Below, one piece after another: positions 26,093-37,324 of a DNA stretch of 64,000 bases (within the stretch, counting starts at the first letter, position 1; every line of letters begins with the position of its first letter). Under the pieces are notes generated by a model that saw nothing but the letters and a program-made list of their open reading frames with translations, was not told the DNA's origin and did no database searches. Source of the DNA: Craurococcus roseus (GTDB lineage Bacteria; Pseudomonadota; Alphaproteobacteria; Acetobacterales; Acetobacteraceae); assembly GCF_039523795.1 (NCBI RefSeq), contig NZ_BAAAFZ010000062.1, positions 1 to 64,000 of the forward strand, in the 5' to 3' direction. A program made the position numbers and the translations under genes.

Positions 26093-27282
26093 CGCGGCGA
26101 CCCCGTGGCGTTACGGGCCGCCGGCAGCGCCGGCGCCGCCGTGGCGGAGGGGCTCTGCTGCGGTCGGGCCGGCTGCGCCGGCCGGTTCTGCTCGTTCAGT
26201 TGGAGGAAGGGCACCAAGCCCTGGACCTTGTCGTCTATGACGACCTTCGGGTTGCGGCGCAGGATCTCTTCCATGGTTTCGAGGTAGATGCGGCGCATGG
26301 TCACGTCCTGCGCCTGCTGGTACGCCGACAGCACCGAGATGAAGCGCTGGGCTTCGCCGCGGGCGCGCGCTTCCTGGCTGTCGCGGAAGCCTTGCGCTTC
26401 CTGGATCATGCGTTCCGCTTCGCCGCGCGCGCGCGGGATGATGTCGTTGCGGTAGGCCTCGGCCTCGTTGCTCGCCCTGTCGGCGTCGGCGCTGGCACGC
26501 TGCACGTCGCGGAAGGCCTCCACCACGGCCGCCGGCGGCTGGCCGCCCGAGAGTTGGACCTGGCTGATGCGGACGCCGGCCCGGTACTGGTCCAGGATCG
26601 CCTGCGTGCCCTGCATGACCTGCGTCTCGATTTGCGTGCGCGCCTGGGTCAGCACGGCCTCGATCGGGGTTCGTCCGATGACCTCGCGCATCATGCTCTC
26701 GGCCGCCGACCGGATGGTGGCCTCGGGGTTGCGCGTGTTGAACAGGTAGGCGGCGGCGCCGTCGAGCCCGGGGCTGATCTGCCAGCGCACCACGAAGTCG
26801 ATGTCCACGATGTTCTCGTCGCCGGTCAGCATCGAGCTTTCTTCCGGCACGTCGCGCGACGTCGCGGTGCGGAGCTGCGTCGTCTCGCCGGAGCGGAAGC
26901 CGATGTTGAGGAGGTTCTGCGTGGTGACGCGCGGCGTCAGCGCCGTCTCGATCGGCCAGGGCCAATGGTAGTTCAGGCCGGGCGTGGCGCGGCGGTGGTA
27001 GGCGCCGAAGCGCAGCACCACGCCTTCCTCGTCGGGCTGCACGCGGTAAACGCCGCTGGCGAGCCACACCAGGAGCAGGAGCCCGCCCAAAGCGAGCAGG
27101 CCGCGGCCGCCACCACCGCCGCCGGCGGGCAGGACGCGGCGCAAGGAGGCTTGCGCCTGCCGGATCAGGTCATCGAGGTCCGGCCCGCGTCCGCCACCAG
27201 GGGGGCCGGGCGGGGGCGTGCCCCACGGGCCGCCCGGGCGCGGATTGCCCCACGGGCTGGGCCCGCCATTGTTCAACGCCAT
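26089..27282 (-). CDS. hflK: HflK, membrane protease modulator (SPFH/band 7 family)
   Basis: 397 residues. A glycine/proline-rich cytoplasmic start (GGPSPWGNPRPGGPWG) precedes one membrane span near residues 65-85 and the SPFH domain (GVYRVQPDEEGVVLRFGAYH). A helical region with ASNEAEAYRNDIIPRARGEA leads to the tail PQQSPSATAAPA. ATG 27282 is the natural start; further upstream in-frame codons are not conserved in character. It is the first gene of hflK-hflC-degP and is divergent from mrp across 182 bp. Confidence 0.94.
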   Translation of the reverse strand: MALNNGGPSPWGNPRPGGPWGTPPPGPPGGGRGPDLDDLIRQAQASLRRVLPAGGGGGGRGLLALGGLLLLVWLASGVYRVQPDEEGVVLRFGAYHRRATPGLNYHWPWPIETALTPRVTTQNLLNIGFRSGETTQLRTATSRDVPEESSMLTGDENIVDIDFVVRWQISPGLDGAAAYLFNTRNPEATIRSAAESMMREVIGRTPIEAVLTQARTQIETQVMQGTQAILDQYRAGVRISQVQLSGGQPPAAVVEAFRDVQRASADADRASNEAEAYRNDIIPRARGEAERMIQEAQGFRDSQEARARGEAQRFISVLSAYQQAQDVTMRRIYLETMEEILRRNPKVVIDDKVQGLVPFLQLNEQNRPAQPARPQQSPSATAAPALPAARNATGSPR

Positions 27283-27464
27283 GGTTCCTGTGCCGGCCTC
27301 CGCCGCTGCCCGCTGCTCGATCTCGGTCCGGCCGCACCTGGGCAGGGGTGGATGCGCCGGCTGCGCCCGGCCATATGACACGCCAGGCCGGGTCGCGGTA
27401 CCCGACGCGGGCGACGTTCCCCGGTCGGGGCCGATATTGTTGGATGCAGAAGGTTTTTCAAGCT

Positions 27465-28613
27465 ATGGGCGAGGATCTGGTCGAGGCGGTCCGCAGGGCC
27501 CTGGCCGCCGTGAGCGACCCGGCGACGGGGCGCGGCGTCGTCGAATCGGGCATGGTCCAGGGCTTGTCGGCCCGTGACGGGCTGGTGCAGTTCGCCCTTT
27601 CCGTGCCGCGCGAGCGGGCGCGGGAGATGGAGCCGCTGCGGCAGGCGGCGGAGCGCGCGGCGGCCGCGGTGCCCGGCGTGTTGAGCGCGACGGCGGTGCT
27701 GACGGCCCATCGCGGCGAAGCGGCGGAGCAGAAGCCCGCCATTGCCGCGAGGCCGCAGCCGGGCCCGCAAGCCGGCCGGGCGGCGAGGGGCGGCCCGGCG
27801 GGGCAGGGGGCCATGCTGCTCCCGGACGTTTCGAAGATCGTCGCCGTCGCATCCGGCAAGGGCGGCGTGGGCAAGTCGACCACCGCGGTGAATCTCGCCG
27901 TGGCGCTGGCCGCGCAAGGGCTGCGCGTCGGTTTGCTGGACGCCGACATCTACGGCCCCTCCCTGCCGCAGATGCTCGGCGCGCGGGAGCGGCCGCGCAC
28001 GGAAGGCCAGCGCATCATCCCGCTCCGGCGCTGGGGGCTGCTGGCCATGTCCATCGGCTTCCTGGTGGACGAGGAGACGCCGATGATCTGGCGCGGCCCG
28101 ATGGTGATGGGGGCGTTGGAGCAGATGATGGGCCAGGTGGAGTGGGGGGCGCTCGACGTGATGGTGGTGGACATGCCCCCCGGCACCGGCGACGCGCAAC
28201 TCACCATGAGCCAGCGGGTGCCGCTGGCGGGCGCGGTTATCGTGTCCACGCCGCAGGACGTGGCGCTGCTCGACGCCCGGCGCGGGGTGCGGATGTTCGA
28301 GCGGGTGAACGTGCCGGTGCTCGGCTTGGTCGAGAACATGTCGGTGTTCTGCTGCCCGAACTGCGGCCACCGGGCGGAGATCTTCGGCCACGGCGGCGCG
28401 AAGCGCGAAGCGGAGCGGCTCGGCGTGGAGTTCCTCGGCGAACTTCCCCTGGCGCTGAGCATCCGCGAACTGGCCGACGCCGGCACCCCGATCGTGGCGG
28501 CGCGGCCGGACACGGCGGAGGCGGCATGCTACCGCCGGATCGCGGCGCGGCTGTGGGAGAAGCTGGAAGGCGCGGGCGCCGCGGCGGCGGGGCCGCGGAT
28601 CGTGGTGGAATAG
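27465..28613 (+). CDS. mrp: Mrp/ApbC iron-sulfur cluster carrier ATPase
   Basis: 382 residues. An N-terminal DUF59/MIP18-like domain (residues 1-85) is joined by an alanine/proline linker to a P-loop domain with the deviant Walker A GKGGVGKSTT at 131-140. VVDMPPGTGDAQL is the switch region, and ENMSVFCCPNCGH holds the CxxC that carries the bridging cluster at the dimer interface. The protein delivers Fe-S clusters to apo-proteins in the cytoplasm. ATG 27465 is preferred; ATG 27444 in frame would add seven residues. Divergent from hflK. Confidence 0.93.
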   Translation: MGEDLVEAVRRALAAVSDPATGRGVVESGMVQGLSARDGLVQFALSVPRERAREMEPLRQAAERAAAAVPGVLSATAVLTAHRGEAAEQKPAIAARPQPGPQAGRAARGGPAGQGAMLLPDVSKIVAVASGKGGVGKSTTAVNLAVALAAQGLRVGLLDADIYGPSLPQMLGARERPRTEGQRIIPLRRWGLLAMSIGFLVDEETPMIWRGPMVMGALEQMMGQVEWGALDVMVVDMPPGTGDAQLTMSQRVPLAGAVIVSTPQDVALLDARRGVRMFERVNVPVLGLVENMSVFCCPNCGHRAEIFGHGGAKREAERLGVEFLGELPLALSIRELADAGTPIVAARPDTAEAACYRRIAARLWEKLEGAGAAAAGPRIVVE

Positions 28614-28629
28614 CGCCGGCTCCGGGGCG

Positions 28630-28938
28630 TCAACCGCCCGGCGCGGTCCAGCGGCCGAGGAGGAAGCCGAGCAGGCAGGCGCCGCCCAGCAGCGCCACCA
28701 CCTCGCCGAACATGGCATGGGCCAGCGGGAGGCCCACCACCACGGCGGCGACCAGCAGCAGCACCCGCACCCAGCGGAACGCCGCGGGGAAACGCGCCGG
28801 GCCCCGTCCCTTGCCTCGGGCGCCGCGCGATGCGGCGCCTGCGCCCGCTGGGGAAGGCCGCCGCTTCGGCGGGGCCCGGCGGACGGCTCCGGCCCCGGCC
28901 GCCCGCTGGGCGGCGGTGGGCGAGGCGGCGTCAGACAT
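28630..28938 (-). CDS. small membrane protein of unknown function
   Basis: 102 residues. A basic, alanine/proline-rich N-terminal half (about 55 residues) is followed by two closely spaced hydrophobic segments, WVRVLLLVAAVVVGLPLAHA and FGEVVALLGGACLLGFLLG, so a hairpin in the inner membrane is expected. Its ATG lies eight bases inside the 3' end of thyX, indicating coupled translation. I do not recognise a family. It converges with mrp with 16 bp between stops. Confidence 0.65.
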   Translation of the reverse strand: MSDAASPTAAQRAAGAGAVRRAPPKRRPSPAGAGAASRGARGKGRGPARFPAAFRWVRVLLLVAAVVVGLPLAHAMFGEVVALLGGACLLGFLLGRWTAPGG

Positions 28939-29872
28939 TCCGTCCCAGCATGCCCATCAGCTCGCGCCATTCGCGCTTGGACAGGCCGCTGCCCTCCTGC
29001 GGCACGGCCTCGCCCGCGACCATGCGCCGCACCACGCCCAGCATCTGGGCGGAAAGCGTGACCGCGCCCATGCGGTAATCGCGGAACGCCTCGTAGGCCA
29101 TCGGCACCCACGCCTCGACGGTGCGGAGCATGGCTTCGGCGTAGGCGCGGATCTCGTGCTGGGCGTGGCTGTCGGCGCGCAGCGCCAGGAAATGCAGGAG
29201 ATTCTGCAAATCCGCTTTCCAGTACCACTGGGTATAGGTGTTGAGTGTCAGGTTCATGCGCGCCAGCTCGCGCGCCAAGCCCTGGCGGGAAGCGTCGAGC
29301 GGCGTGCCGTCTGCGTCCTCGTTGAGCATCTCGGCATAGTGGTCGTAGGTCTGGGCGGCGTCGCCCCGGAGGAGTTCGAGGACGCGCGCCGCTTCCGCCC
29401 CTTCCAGCACCTCGCCCCGGCCCTGCCGGTTGCTGCTGGACTGCGCCGCCAGGTGCTCCGGCTCGGGGATGTAGAACTCACGGTCGAGGATCGAGTAGCG
29501 GGCGCTGTACTCGTTCACGTTCGCGGTGCGGTGCCTGATCCACTGCCGGGCCACGAAGATCGGCAGCTTCACATGGTACTTGATCTCGCACATCTCGAAG
29601 GGCGTCGAGTGGCGGTGGCGCATCAGGTAGCGGATGAGGCCGCGGTCTTCGTTGGCCGCGCGAGTGCCGCGGCCATAGGAAACGCGGGCCGCCTGCACGA
29701 TGGCGGCGTCGTCGCCCATGTAATCCACCACCCGGACGAAGCCGTGGTCGAGCACCGGGATGGCCTCGAACAGCATGGCCTCCAGGCCCGGGGCGACCGG
29801 CCGGCGGGTGCGGCCCTCCGCGGTGCGCGCGGCCTCGATCTCGCCCTGCTGCTCGGCCGTCAGCGAAGCCAT
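28931..29872 (-). CDS. thyX: FAD-dependent thymidylate synthase
   Basis: 313 residues. Flavin-dependent methylation of dUMP to dTMP with methylenetetrahydrofolate and NAD(P)H. The ThyX signature is seen as RQWIRHRTANVNEYSARYS near residue 115-130, with the upstream flavin/substrate block RHRHSTPFEMCEIKYHVKLP. The length fits the longer alphaproteobacterial ThyX. No thyA is visible in the window. It is divergent from the tmRNA gene and overlaps a small membrane protein gene downstream. Confidence 0.95.
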   Translation of the reverse strand: MASLTAEQQGEIEAARTAEGRTRRPVAPGLEAMLFEAIPVLDHGFVRVVDYMGDDAAIVQAARVSYGRGTRAANEDRGLIRYLMRHRHSTPFEMCEIKYHVKLPIFVARQWIRHRTANVNEYSARYSILDREFYIPEPEHLAAQSSSNRQGRGEVLEGAEAARVLELLRGDAAQTYDHYAEMLNEDADGTPLDASRQGLARELARMNLTLNTYTQWYWKADLQNLLHFLALRADSHAQHEIRAYAEAMLRTVEAWVPMAYEAFRDYRMGAVTLSAQMLGVVRRMVAGEAVPQEGSGLSKREWRELMGMLGRNV

Positions 29873-29914
29873 GCGGCTTTCCCCTCGATTCCCCTGTTCG
29901 GAACGCCTATATCT

Positions 29915-30221
29915 CGTTCGCCGCCTCGGCGGCTATGGCGATAAACACGGCTCAGAATAAGCGTTGCGGACCCGGGGGCAGTGCCCGGCGCCTCCACCAA
30001 TCCCCGCTCCCTTTGTCCGGGGCTGGCCAGGGGGCGAAACAGGCTCGACGCGCGCGGTAAAGGGGTCGCTTTTGCCCGGCATGGTTCCGCCGTCATCGGG
30101 CCGTTGATAAGTGCGAACGACAACAGCCGCGAGGCTGTCGCACTCGCTGCCTAAATAAGGTAAGCGCGGTCCGGGGGGCACCGGGCAACAGAAGCCCCCC
30201 ACTTACCCACTTTCCGCGCTT
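29915..30221 (+). ncRNA. ssrA: circularly permuted two-piece tmRNA
   Basis: The acceptor piece comes first and ends at the encoded CCA at 29997-29999 (CGCCTCC, A, CCA). Its T-arm is a CCGGG/CCCGG stem with the alphaproteobacterial loop GGCAGTG. After about 30 intervening bases the coding piece begins near 30030 with GGGGGCGAAACAGG. GGGGGCG pairs with CGCCTCC over seven base pairs, including a G-U at the third pair, the alanine identity element. The tag frame at 30113-30154 encodes ANDNSREAVALAA and a TAA. A 3' structure follows: GGGGGGC (30173-30179) with GCCCCCC (30194-30200), enclosed by AAGCGCGG (30162-30169) with CCGCGCTT (30214-30221). Outer ends are approximate. A weak TATATC box at 29908 could be the promoter -10. 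This feature fills the only stretch over 300 bases without a protein gene. Confidence 0.92.
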
Positions 30222-30322
30222 CCAATCCGCCGCCGGATGTGGCTTCATGCTCTCGATTTCGCGAGCTAGCTCGCCTTCGTGGGGCCATTATATTTGGACA
30301 GGGTGCGGATGAGGGTGGGATC

Positions 30323-30814
30323 ATGAGCAACAACACCGCGCCGGCCGAGAGCCTGCTGCCCTATTCGTATTGGACGGAGGAGGCCCTGCGCCAAGTGGTG
30401 CAGGACGCCCTGTCCCACGCCGCGGAACACGGCCTTCCCGGCGACCACCACTTCTACCTGACCTTCCGCACCTCCCACCCCGGGGTGGTGATGCCTGGCC
30501 ACCTGCGGGCGCGCTACCCGCAGGAGATGACCATCGTCCTCCAGCACAAGTTCTGGGACCTGGCGGTGGACAAGCAGGCCGGCACCTTTTCCGTGCGGCT
30601 GTCCTTCGGCGGCGTCGCGGCCCTGCTGACCGTGCCCTTCGCCGCCCTGGTCGCCTTCGCCGACCCGCACGTCCGCTTCGGCCTCCGCTTCGAGAGCGCG
30701 ATGCCCGCCGCCGCGGCCGCCTCGCAGCCCGCGTCGGAGCCGGCGCCGACCGAGGCCGAGGCGCCGCAGGTGGTCAGCCTCGACGCCTTCCGCCGCCGCT
30801 CGACGCGGGACTGA
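30323..30814 (+). CDS. sspB: SspB, ClpXP adaptor for tmRNA-tagged proteins
   Basis: 163 residues. The folded domain (residues 10-125) holds DHHFYLTFRTSHPGVVMPGH and YPQEMTIVLQHKFWDL, as in alphaproteobacterial SspB. A flexible alanine/proline linker leads to the conserved C-terminal tail PQVVSLDAFRRR, the segment that docks on ClpX. It binds the AANDN-type N-terminal part of the tmRNA tag and hands substrates to ClpXP. The gene lies about 100 bp downstream of ssrA in the same direction, so tag and adaptor are encoded side by side. ATG 30323 follows a GGGTGGGA site. Confidence 0.93.
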   Translation: MSNNTAPAESLLPYSYWTEEALRQVVQDALSHAAEHGLPGDHHFYLTFRTSHPGVVMPGHLRARYPQEMTIVLQHKFWDLAVDKQAGTFSVRLSFGGVAALLTVPFAALVAFADPHVRFGLRFESAMPAAAAASQPASEPAPTEAEAPQVVSLDAFRRRSTRD

Positions 30815-30939
30815 CCGACACCTTAGGCAGCAGAGCGGGGCCGCGGTTGGCTTGACCGCGGCCCTGGGCTAATCCGGCGCGACGTTTCCGCCGCGCCCCC
30901 TCCGGCGCCGGCGCATCCCCGTGCGCGGAGAGCCGCCCC

Positions 30940-32655
<1,716 letters not shown>

Positions 32656-32686
32656 CCTCTCCAAGAGCCGGGCCGGGGAGGCAGCG

Positions 32687-32905
32687 ATGGCGGGATTCCG
32701 CGTGCGGGTCTGGTTCGACCCAGACGGCCTCGACGTCGGGAGGCCGGCCAAGGACGACGGGTTGATCGAATTGCCGATCATCCCGCAGCCTGGGATGGAA
32801 CTCGCCGACGACACCGGCCAGGTGGCGGTGATCCGCCGCGTGATCTTGTTGCACTCCGTGGGGCCGGACGGCGCCGTCGCCGTCCTCGTCTGCACGCCGG
32901 GCTGA
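32687..32905 (+). CDS. small conserved-looking hypothetical protein
   Basis: 72 residues, no signal peptide or membrane segment. The sequence has short beta-strand-like blocks (FRVRVWFDPDGLD, VAVIRRVILLHS) and could be a small all-beta domain. I do not recognise it. It has a strong GGGGAGG ribosome site seven bases before ATG 32687 and lies between fumarase and a RidA gene, all co-directional, so it is probably expressed. Confidence 0.6.
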   Translation: MAGFRVRVWFDPDGLDVGRPAKDDGLIELPIIPQPGMELADDTGQVAVIRRVILLHSVGPDGAVAVLVCTPG

Positions 32906-32915
32906 GGCGGCCGGG

Positions 32916-33305
32916 ATGACCGAACGCCGCCGCATCTCCTCCGGCTCCCGCTTCGAGGACGAGATCGGGTACTCGCGCGCCGTGGTGGACGGCGGCCACG
33001 TTTGGGTCTCCGGCACCACCGGCTACGACTACGCCGCGATGACGATCGCCGATGGCGTGGTGGAGCAGGCGGAGCAGTGCTTCCGCAACATCGCCGCCGC
33101 GCTCGCCGAGGCCGGCTGCACGCTGGACGACGTGGTGCGCGTGCTCTTCGTCGTTCCGAGGCGGGAGGATTGGCCGCCGTGCTGGCCGGTGGTGCGGCGC
33201 CATCTCGGCCGCGCCCGCCCCGCCTCGACCATGATCCAGGCCGGCTTGCAGGACGACGCCATGCGGATCGAGATCGAGGTCACGGCCCGGCTCAGGAAGG
33301 AATAG
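32916..33305 (+). CDS. RidA/YjgF family protein
   Basis: 129 residues, the expected size for a RidA-type trimer subunit. Landmarks are VWVSGTTGYDYAAMTIADG, QAEQCFRNIAAALAEAG with VVRVLFVVP and, at the end, MRIEIEVTARL. The usual catalytic arginine of RidA proper (in a CxRxxVEV-like end) is not obvious here, so it belongs to another Rid subfamily and deaminase activity on enamines is uncertain. Starts 10 bp after the preceding small gene. Confidence 0.88.
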   Translation: MTERRRISSGSRFEDEIGYSRAVVDGGHVWVSGTTGYDYAAMTIADGVVEQAEQCFRNIAAALAEAGCTLDDVVRVLFVVPRREDWPPCWPVVRRHLGRARPASTMIQAGLQDDAMRIEIEVTARLRKE

Positions 33306-33309
33306 GCTC

Positions 33310-33708
33310 ATGCGCTTCGCCGTGGACCGGCTGGACCACCTGGTCATCAACTGCCGCGACTTGGAGGTGATGGCCTCCTGGTACCAGCGCGTGCTCGGCA
33401 TGGAGCGCGTCACCTTCGGCGAGCCGCGCCGCGAGGCGCTCCGCTTCGGCGGCCAGAAGATCAACCTCCGCCCGCACGACGCGCCGACCAGCGCCTGGAT
33501 CGCGGCCGCGAACTGCTCGCCGGGCACCCAGGATTTGTGCTTCGTCGTCACCCTCTCCGCCCTGGACGTGGTGGCGCACCTGCACGAGTGCGGCGTGACC
33601 GTCGAGACCGGTCCGGTGGACCGGGAAGGCGCGCTCGGCCCGATGAGGTCCGTCTACTGCCGCGACCCGGAGGGGAACCTGGTCGAGGTCTCGTCCTACT
33701 CGGGTTGA
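33310..33708 (+). CDS. VOC superfamily protein (glyoxalase/bleomycin-resistance fold)
   Basis: 132 residues containing one pair of beta-alpha-beta-beta-beta modules. Metal-ligand candidates are the His in LDHLVINCRDLEVMASWYQ and the Glu in PEGNLVEVSSYS. The STRP-type arrangement YCRDPEGNLVE resembles small VOC enzymes annotated as biphenyldiol dioxygenase-like or virulence-linked proteins; the substrate is unknown. It begins four bases after the RidA stop, forming part of the same transcription unit. Confidence 0.88.
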   Translation: MRFAVDRLDHLVINCRDLEVMASWYQRVLGMERVTFGEPRREALRFGGQKINLRPHDAPTSAWIAAANCSPGTQDLCFVVTLSALDVVAHLHECGVTVETGPVDREGALGPMRSVYCRDPEGNLVEVSSYSG

Positions 33709-33747
33709 CCCACGGGAACGGCGCCGTTCCCGGTGCATTCTACGGGC

Positions 33748-35153
<1,406 letters not shown>

Positions 35154-35157
<4 letters not shown>

Positions 35158-35384
35158 GCACGCCACCTTCGCCGCAGCACCTGTTGAAACGCAGCTTCCG
35201 CCTCGCGGGCCACCGCACCTCGATCGCGCTGGAGGCCGAGTTTTGGCGGGCGCTGGAAGGGGCCGCCGAGCGCCGCGGCAAGACCCTCGCCGAGCTGATC
35301 GAGGACCTCGACGCGGGCCGCGCCGAAACGGCGCTCCCCTTGGCGAGCACGCTCCGGGTCTTCGCCTTGAACGAGCGCGGGTGA
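35154..35384 (+). CDS. ribbon-helix-helix domain protein
   Basis: 76 residues from the GTG at 35154, which overlaps the fumC stop as GTGA. The core LLKRSFRLAGHRTSIALEAE followed by FWRALEGAAERRGKTLAELI fits the RHH_4 family of short DNA-binding-like proteins in alphaproteobacteria. A longer version from 35103 would run inside fumC and is less likely. Coupling to fumC suggests co-expression; a target operator is not known. The stop lies 10 bp from the converging SDR gene. Confidence 0.8.
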
Positions 35385-35394
35385 CGCTTCCGGG

Positions 35395-36162
35395 TCAAAC
35401 CGCGCTGTAGCCGCCGTCCACCGTCCAGGCCGCCCCGGTGACGAAGGAGGCGCGGTCCGAGCAGAGCCAGACGACCGCTTCCGCGATCTCCTCCGGCCTG
35501 CCCATGCGCGCCATCGGCACCCGCGCCAGGATGCGCTCGCCCTTGCGCCGCATCGTGTCCTCGGTCATCGGCGTTTCGATGTAGCCCGGGCAGACGGCGT
35601 TGACGCGGATGTTCTCCTCGGCGTGGTCCGCCGCCGCCGTGCGCGTCAGCCCCACCACGCCGTGCTTGCTCGCCACGTAGGCGGAGGACGACGGCAGCCC
35701 GACCAGCCCCGCCACTGAAGCGGTATTGACGATGGCGCCGCCGCCCTGGGTGCGCATCTGCGCCACCTCGTGCCGGAGGCAGCGCCAAACCCCGGTGAGG
35801 TTCACGTCCAGCAACTGCTGCCACGCTTCCGGCGCCACGTCGGCGATCTTCTGGCCGGCGGCGTTGACTTGGTAGGGCGCGATGCCGGCGTTGTTGAAGG
35901 CGCAGTCCAGGCCGCCGAAGGCCTTCACCGCCGCCTGCACCATCGCGGCCACCGCCGCGTCGTCGGTCACGTCCACCTCTATCGCCACCGCCTGCCCGCC
36001 GGCCGCCTCGACCATCCGCGCCGTTTCCTGCGCGGCCTCCAGCTTGAGGTCGGCCGCGGCGACCCAGGCGCCTTCGCGCGCGAAGGCCAGCGCCGTGGCG
36101 CGGCCGATGCCCGATCCGGCGCCGGTCACGAGCGCGGATTTCCCGTCCAGCAATCCCGGCAT
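35395..36162 (-). CDS. short-chain dehydrogenase/reductase
   Basis: 255 residues of the classical SDR family. Cofactor loop TGAGSGIGRATALAFA near residue 12, acidic residue after beta-2 (AADLKLE) favouring NAD, structural NNAG, catalytic Ser in IVNTASVAGLVG and YVASKHG with the Tyr/Lys pair. The C-terminus FVTGAAWTVDGGYSAV is typical of glucose 1-dehydrogenase-like annotations, but the substrate is unknown. It lies five bases after the esterase gene, so they form one unit. Confidence 0.92.
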   Translation of the reverse strand: MPGLLDGKSALVTGAGSGIGRATALAFAREGAWVAAADLKLEAAQETARMVEAAGGQAVAIEVDVTDDAAVAAMVQAAVKAFGGLDCAFNNAGIAPYQVNAAGQKIADVAPEAWQQLLDVNLTGVWRCLRHEVAQMRTQGGGAIVNTASVAGLVGLPSSSAYVASKHGVVGLTRTAAADHAEENIRVNAVCPGYIETPMTEDTMRRKGERILARVPMARMGRPEEIAEAVVWLCSDRASFVTGAAWTVDGGYSAV

Positions 36163-36167
36163 CGGCT

Positions 36168-37118
36168 TCAAGCCTCCCGCGCCCAGTGGTGGACCAGCGC
36201 CGCCGCGGCCTGGCGCAGCGCGAGGTCGGAGGCCGAGATGAAGCGGCCCATGGTGAGGAAGCCGTGCATCTGGTCGGTCATGTGGACGTGGGTGACGCGC
36301 ACGTCCTCCTCCTCCAGCCGCTTGGCGTAGGCGACGCCCTCGTCCACCAGCGGGTCGTGCCCGGCGGTCATGACGTAGGCGGGCGGCGCGCCTTCGAGGG
36401 TGGGCGCCCGCAACGGCGAGGCGCGCCAATCGCGCATCTGCTTCTTGTCCGCGAGGTAGTGGTCGATGAACCACCGCATCGTCACGGTGACGAGCGGGTA
36501 GCCGTCGGTGAAGCGCTGGTGCGCGGCGCGCGTGCCGCCCAGGTCCACCGCGGGGTAGAGCAGCAACTGGAAACCCACCGCCGGCACGGTGCCGTCGCGG
36601 CCCATGAGGGCCAGCGCCGCGGCGATGTTGCCGCCGGCGCTGTCGCCGCCGACCGCGATGCGCTTCGGGTCGATGCGCAGGCGCGCCGCCTCGTCCGCGA
36701 CGAAGCGCAGCGCGGCGGCGCTGTCCTCCACCGCGGCCGGGAACCTGTGCTCCGGCGCCAAGCGGTAGTCCACCGCCACCACGCAGCACCGGGCGTAATT
36801 CGCCAGCGTCCGGCACACCTGGTCGTGGCTCTCCAGGTCGCCGATCACCCAGCCGCCGCCGTGCATGAACAGCAGGCAGGGCAGGGCGGCGCCCGCTTCG
36901 GTGCCGGCGCCGCGGTAGCGCCGCAAGCGGACCGGGCCGGCGGGGCCGGGGCAGGTCAAGTCCTCCACCTCGGCCACCTCGGGCGGCTCGGGTTGCAGCA
37001 CGGTGCGCGAGCCGGTGTAGGCCTGCCGCGCTTCTTCCGGGGACAAGGTGTGCAGCGGCGGGCGGCCGATCTCCTGGATCAGCGCGATGACGCGTTTGGC
37101 TTCGGGGTCGAGCGGCAT
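36168..37118 (-). CDS. alpha/beta hydrolase of the hormone-sensitive lipase family
   Basis: 316 residues. Oxyanion-hole motif MHGGGWVIGD near residue 90, nucleophile elbow VGGDSAGGNIAAALA near residue 160, and a catalytic Asp/His pair suggested by TAGHDPLVDEGVAYA and DQMHGFLTMG. Such enzymes cleave short acyl esters in the cytoplasm; the natural ester is unknown. No signal peptide. It is followed directly by an SDR gene, which suggests ester cleavage then alcohol oxidation, but this is inference. Confidence 0.92.
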   Translation of the reverse strand: MPLDPEAKRVIALIQEIGRPPLHTLSPEEARQAYTGSRTVLQPEPPEVAEVEDLTCPGPAGPVRLRRYRGAGTEAGAALPCLLFMHGGGWVIGDLESHDQVCRTLANYARCCVVAVDYRLAPEHRFPAAVEDSAAALRFVADEAARLRIDPKRIAVGGDSAGGNIAAALALMGRDGTVPAVGFQLLLYPAVDLGGTRAAHQRFTDGYPLVTVTMRWFIDHYLADKKQMRDWRASPLRAPTLEGAPPAYVMTAGHDPLVDEGVAYAKRLEEEDVRVTHVHMTDQMHGFLTMGRFISASDLALRQAAAALVHHWAREA

Positions 37119-37324
37119 GGACGGGGTCGCTCCTCGCTGTCGAACGGGCGGGCAGGGCGCGCGCCGCCTGGGAGCGATGCCGGGAAGCGGCGGGCCGCCT
37201 TCCGGAGGCCGGCCCGGTCCCTCCCGGCCATGGCTCTCGGACCGCGCGCGCGGTCGGAAGCAGCCTAGGGCGGGCGCGGGGAGCGCGGAAGACACGCGGC
37301 GGCCAACAACGGCGGCGGAGCCGG

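Noticed and set aside
30266..30670. Open frame antisense to sspB
   Set aside because: A shadow of the sspB coding sequence; it also runs into the spacer downstream of the tmRNA.
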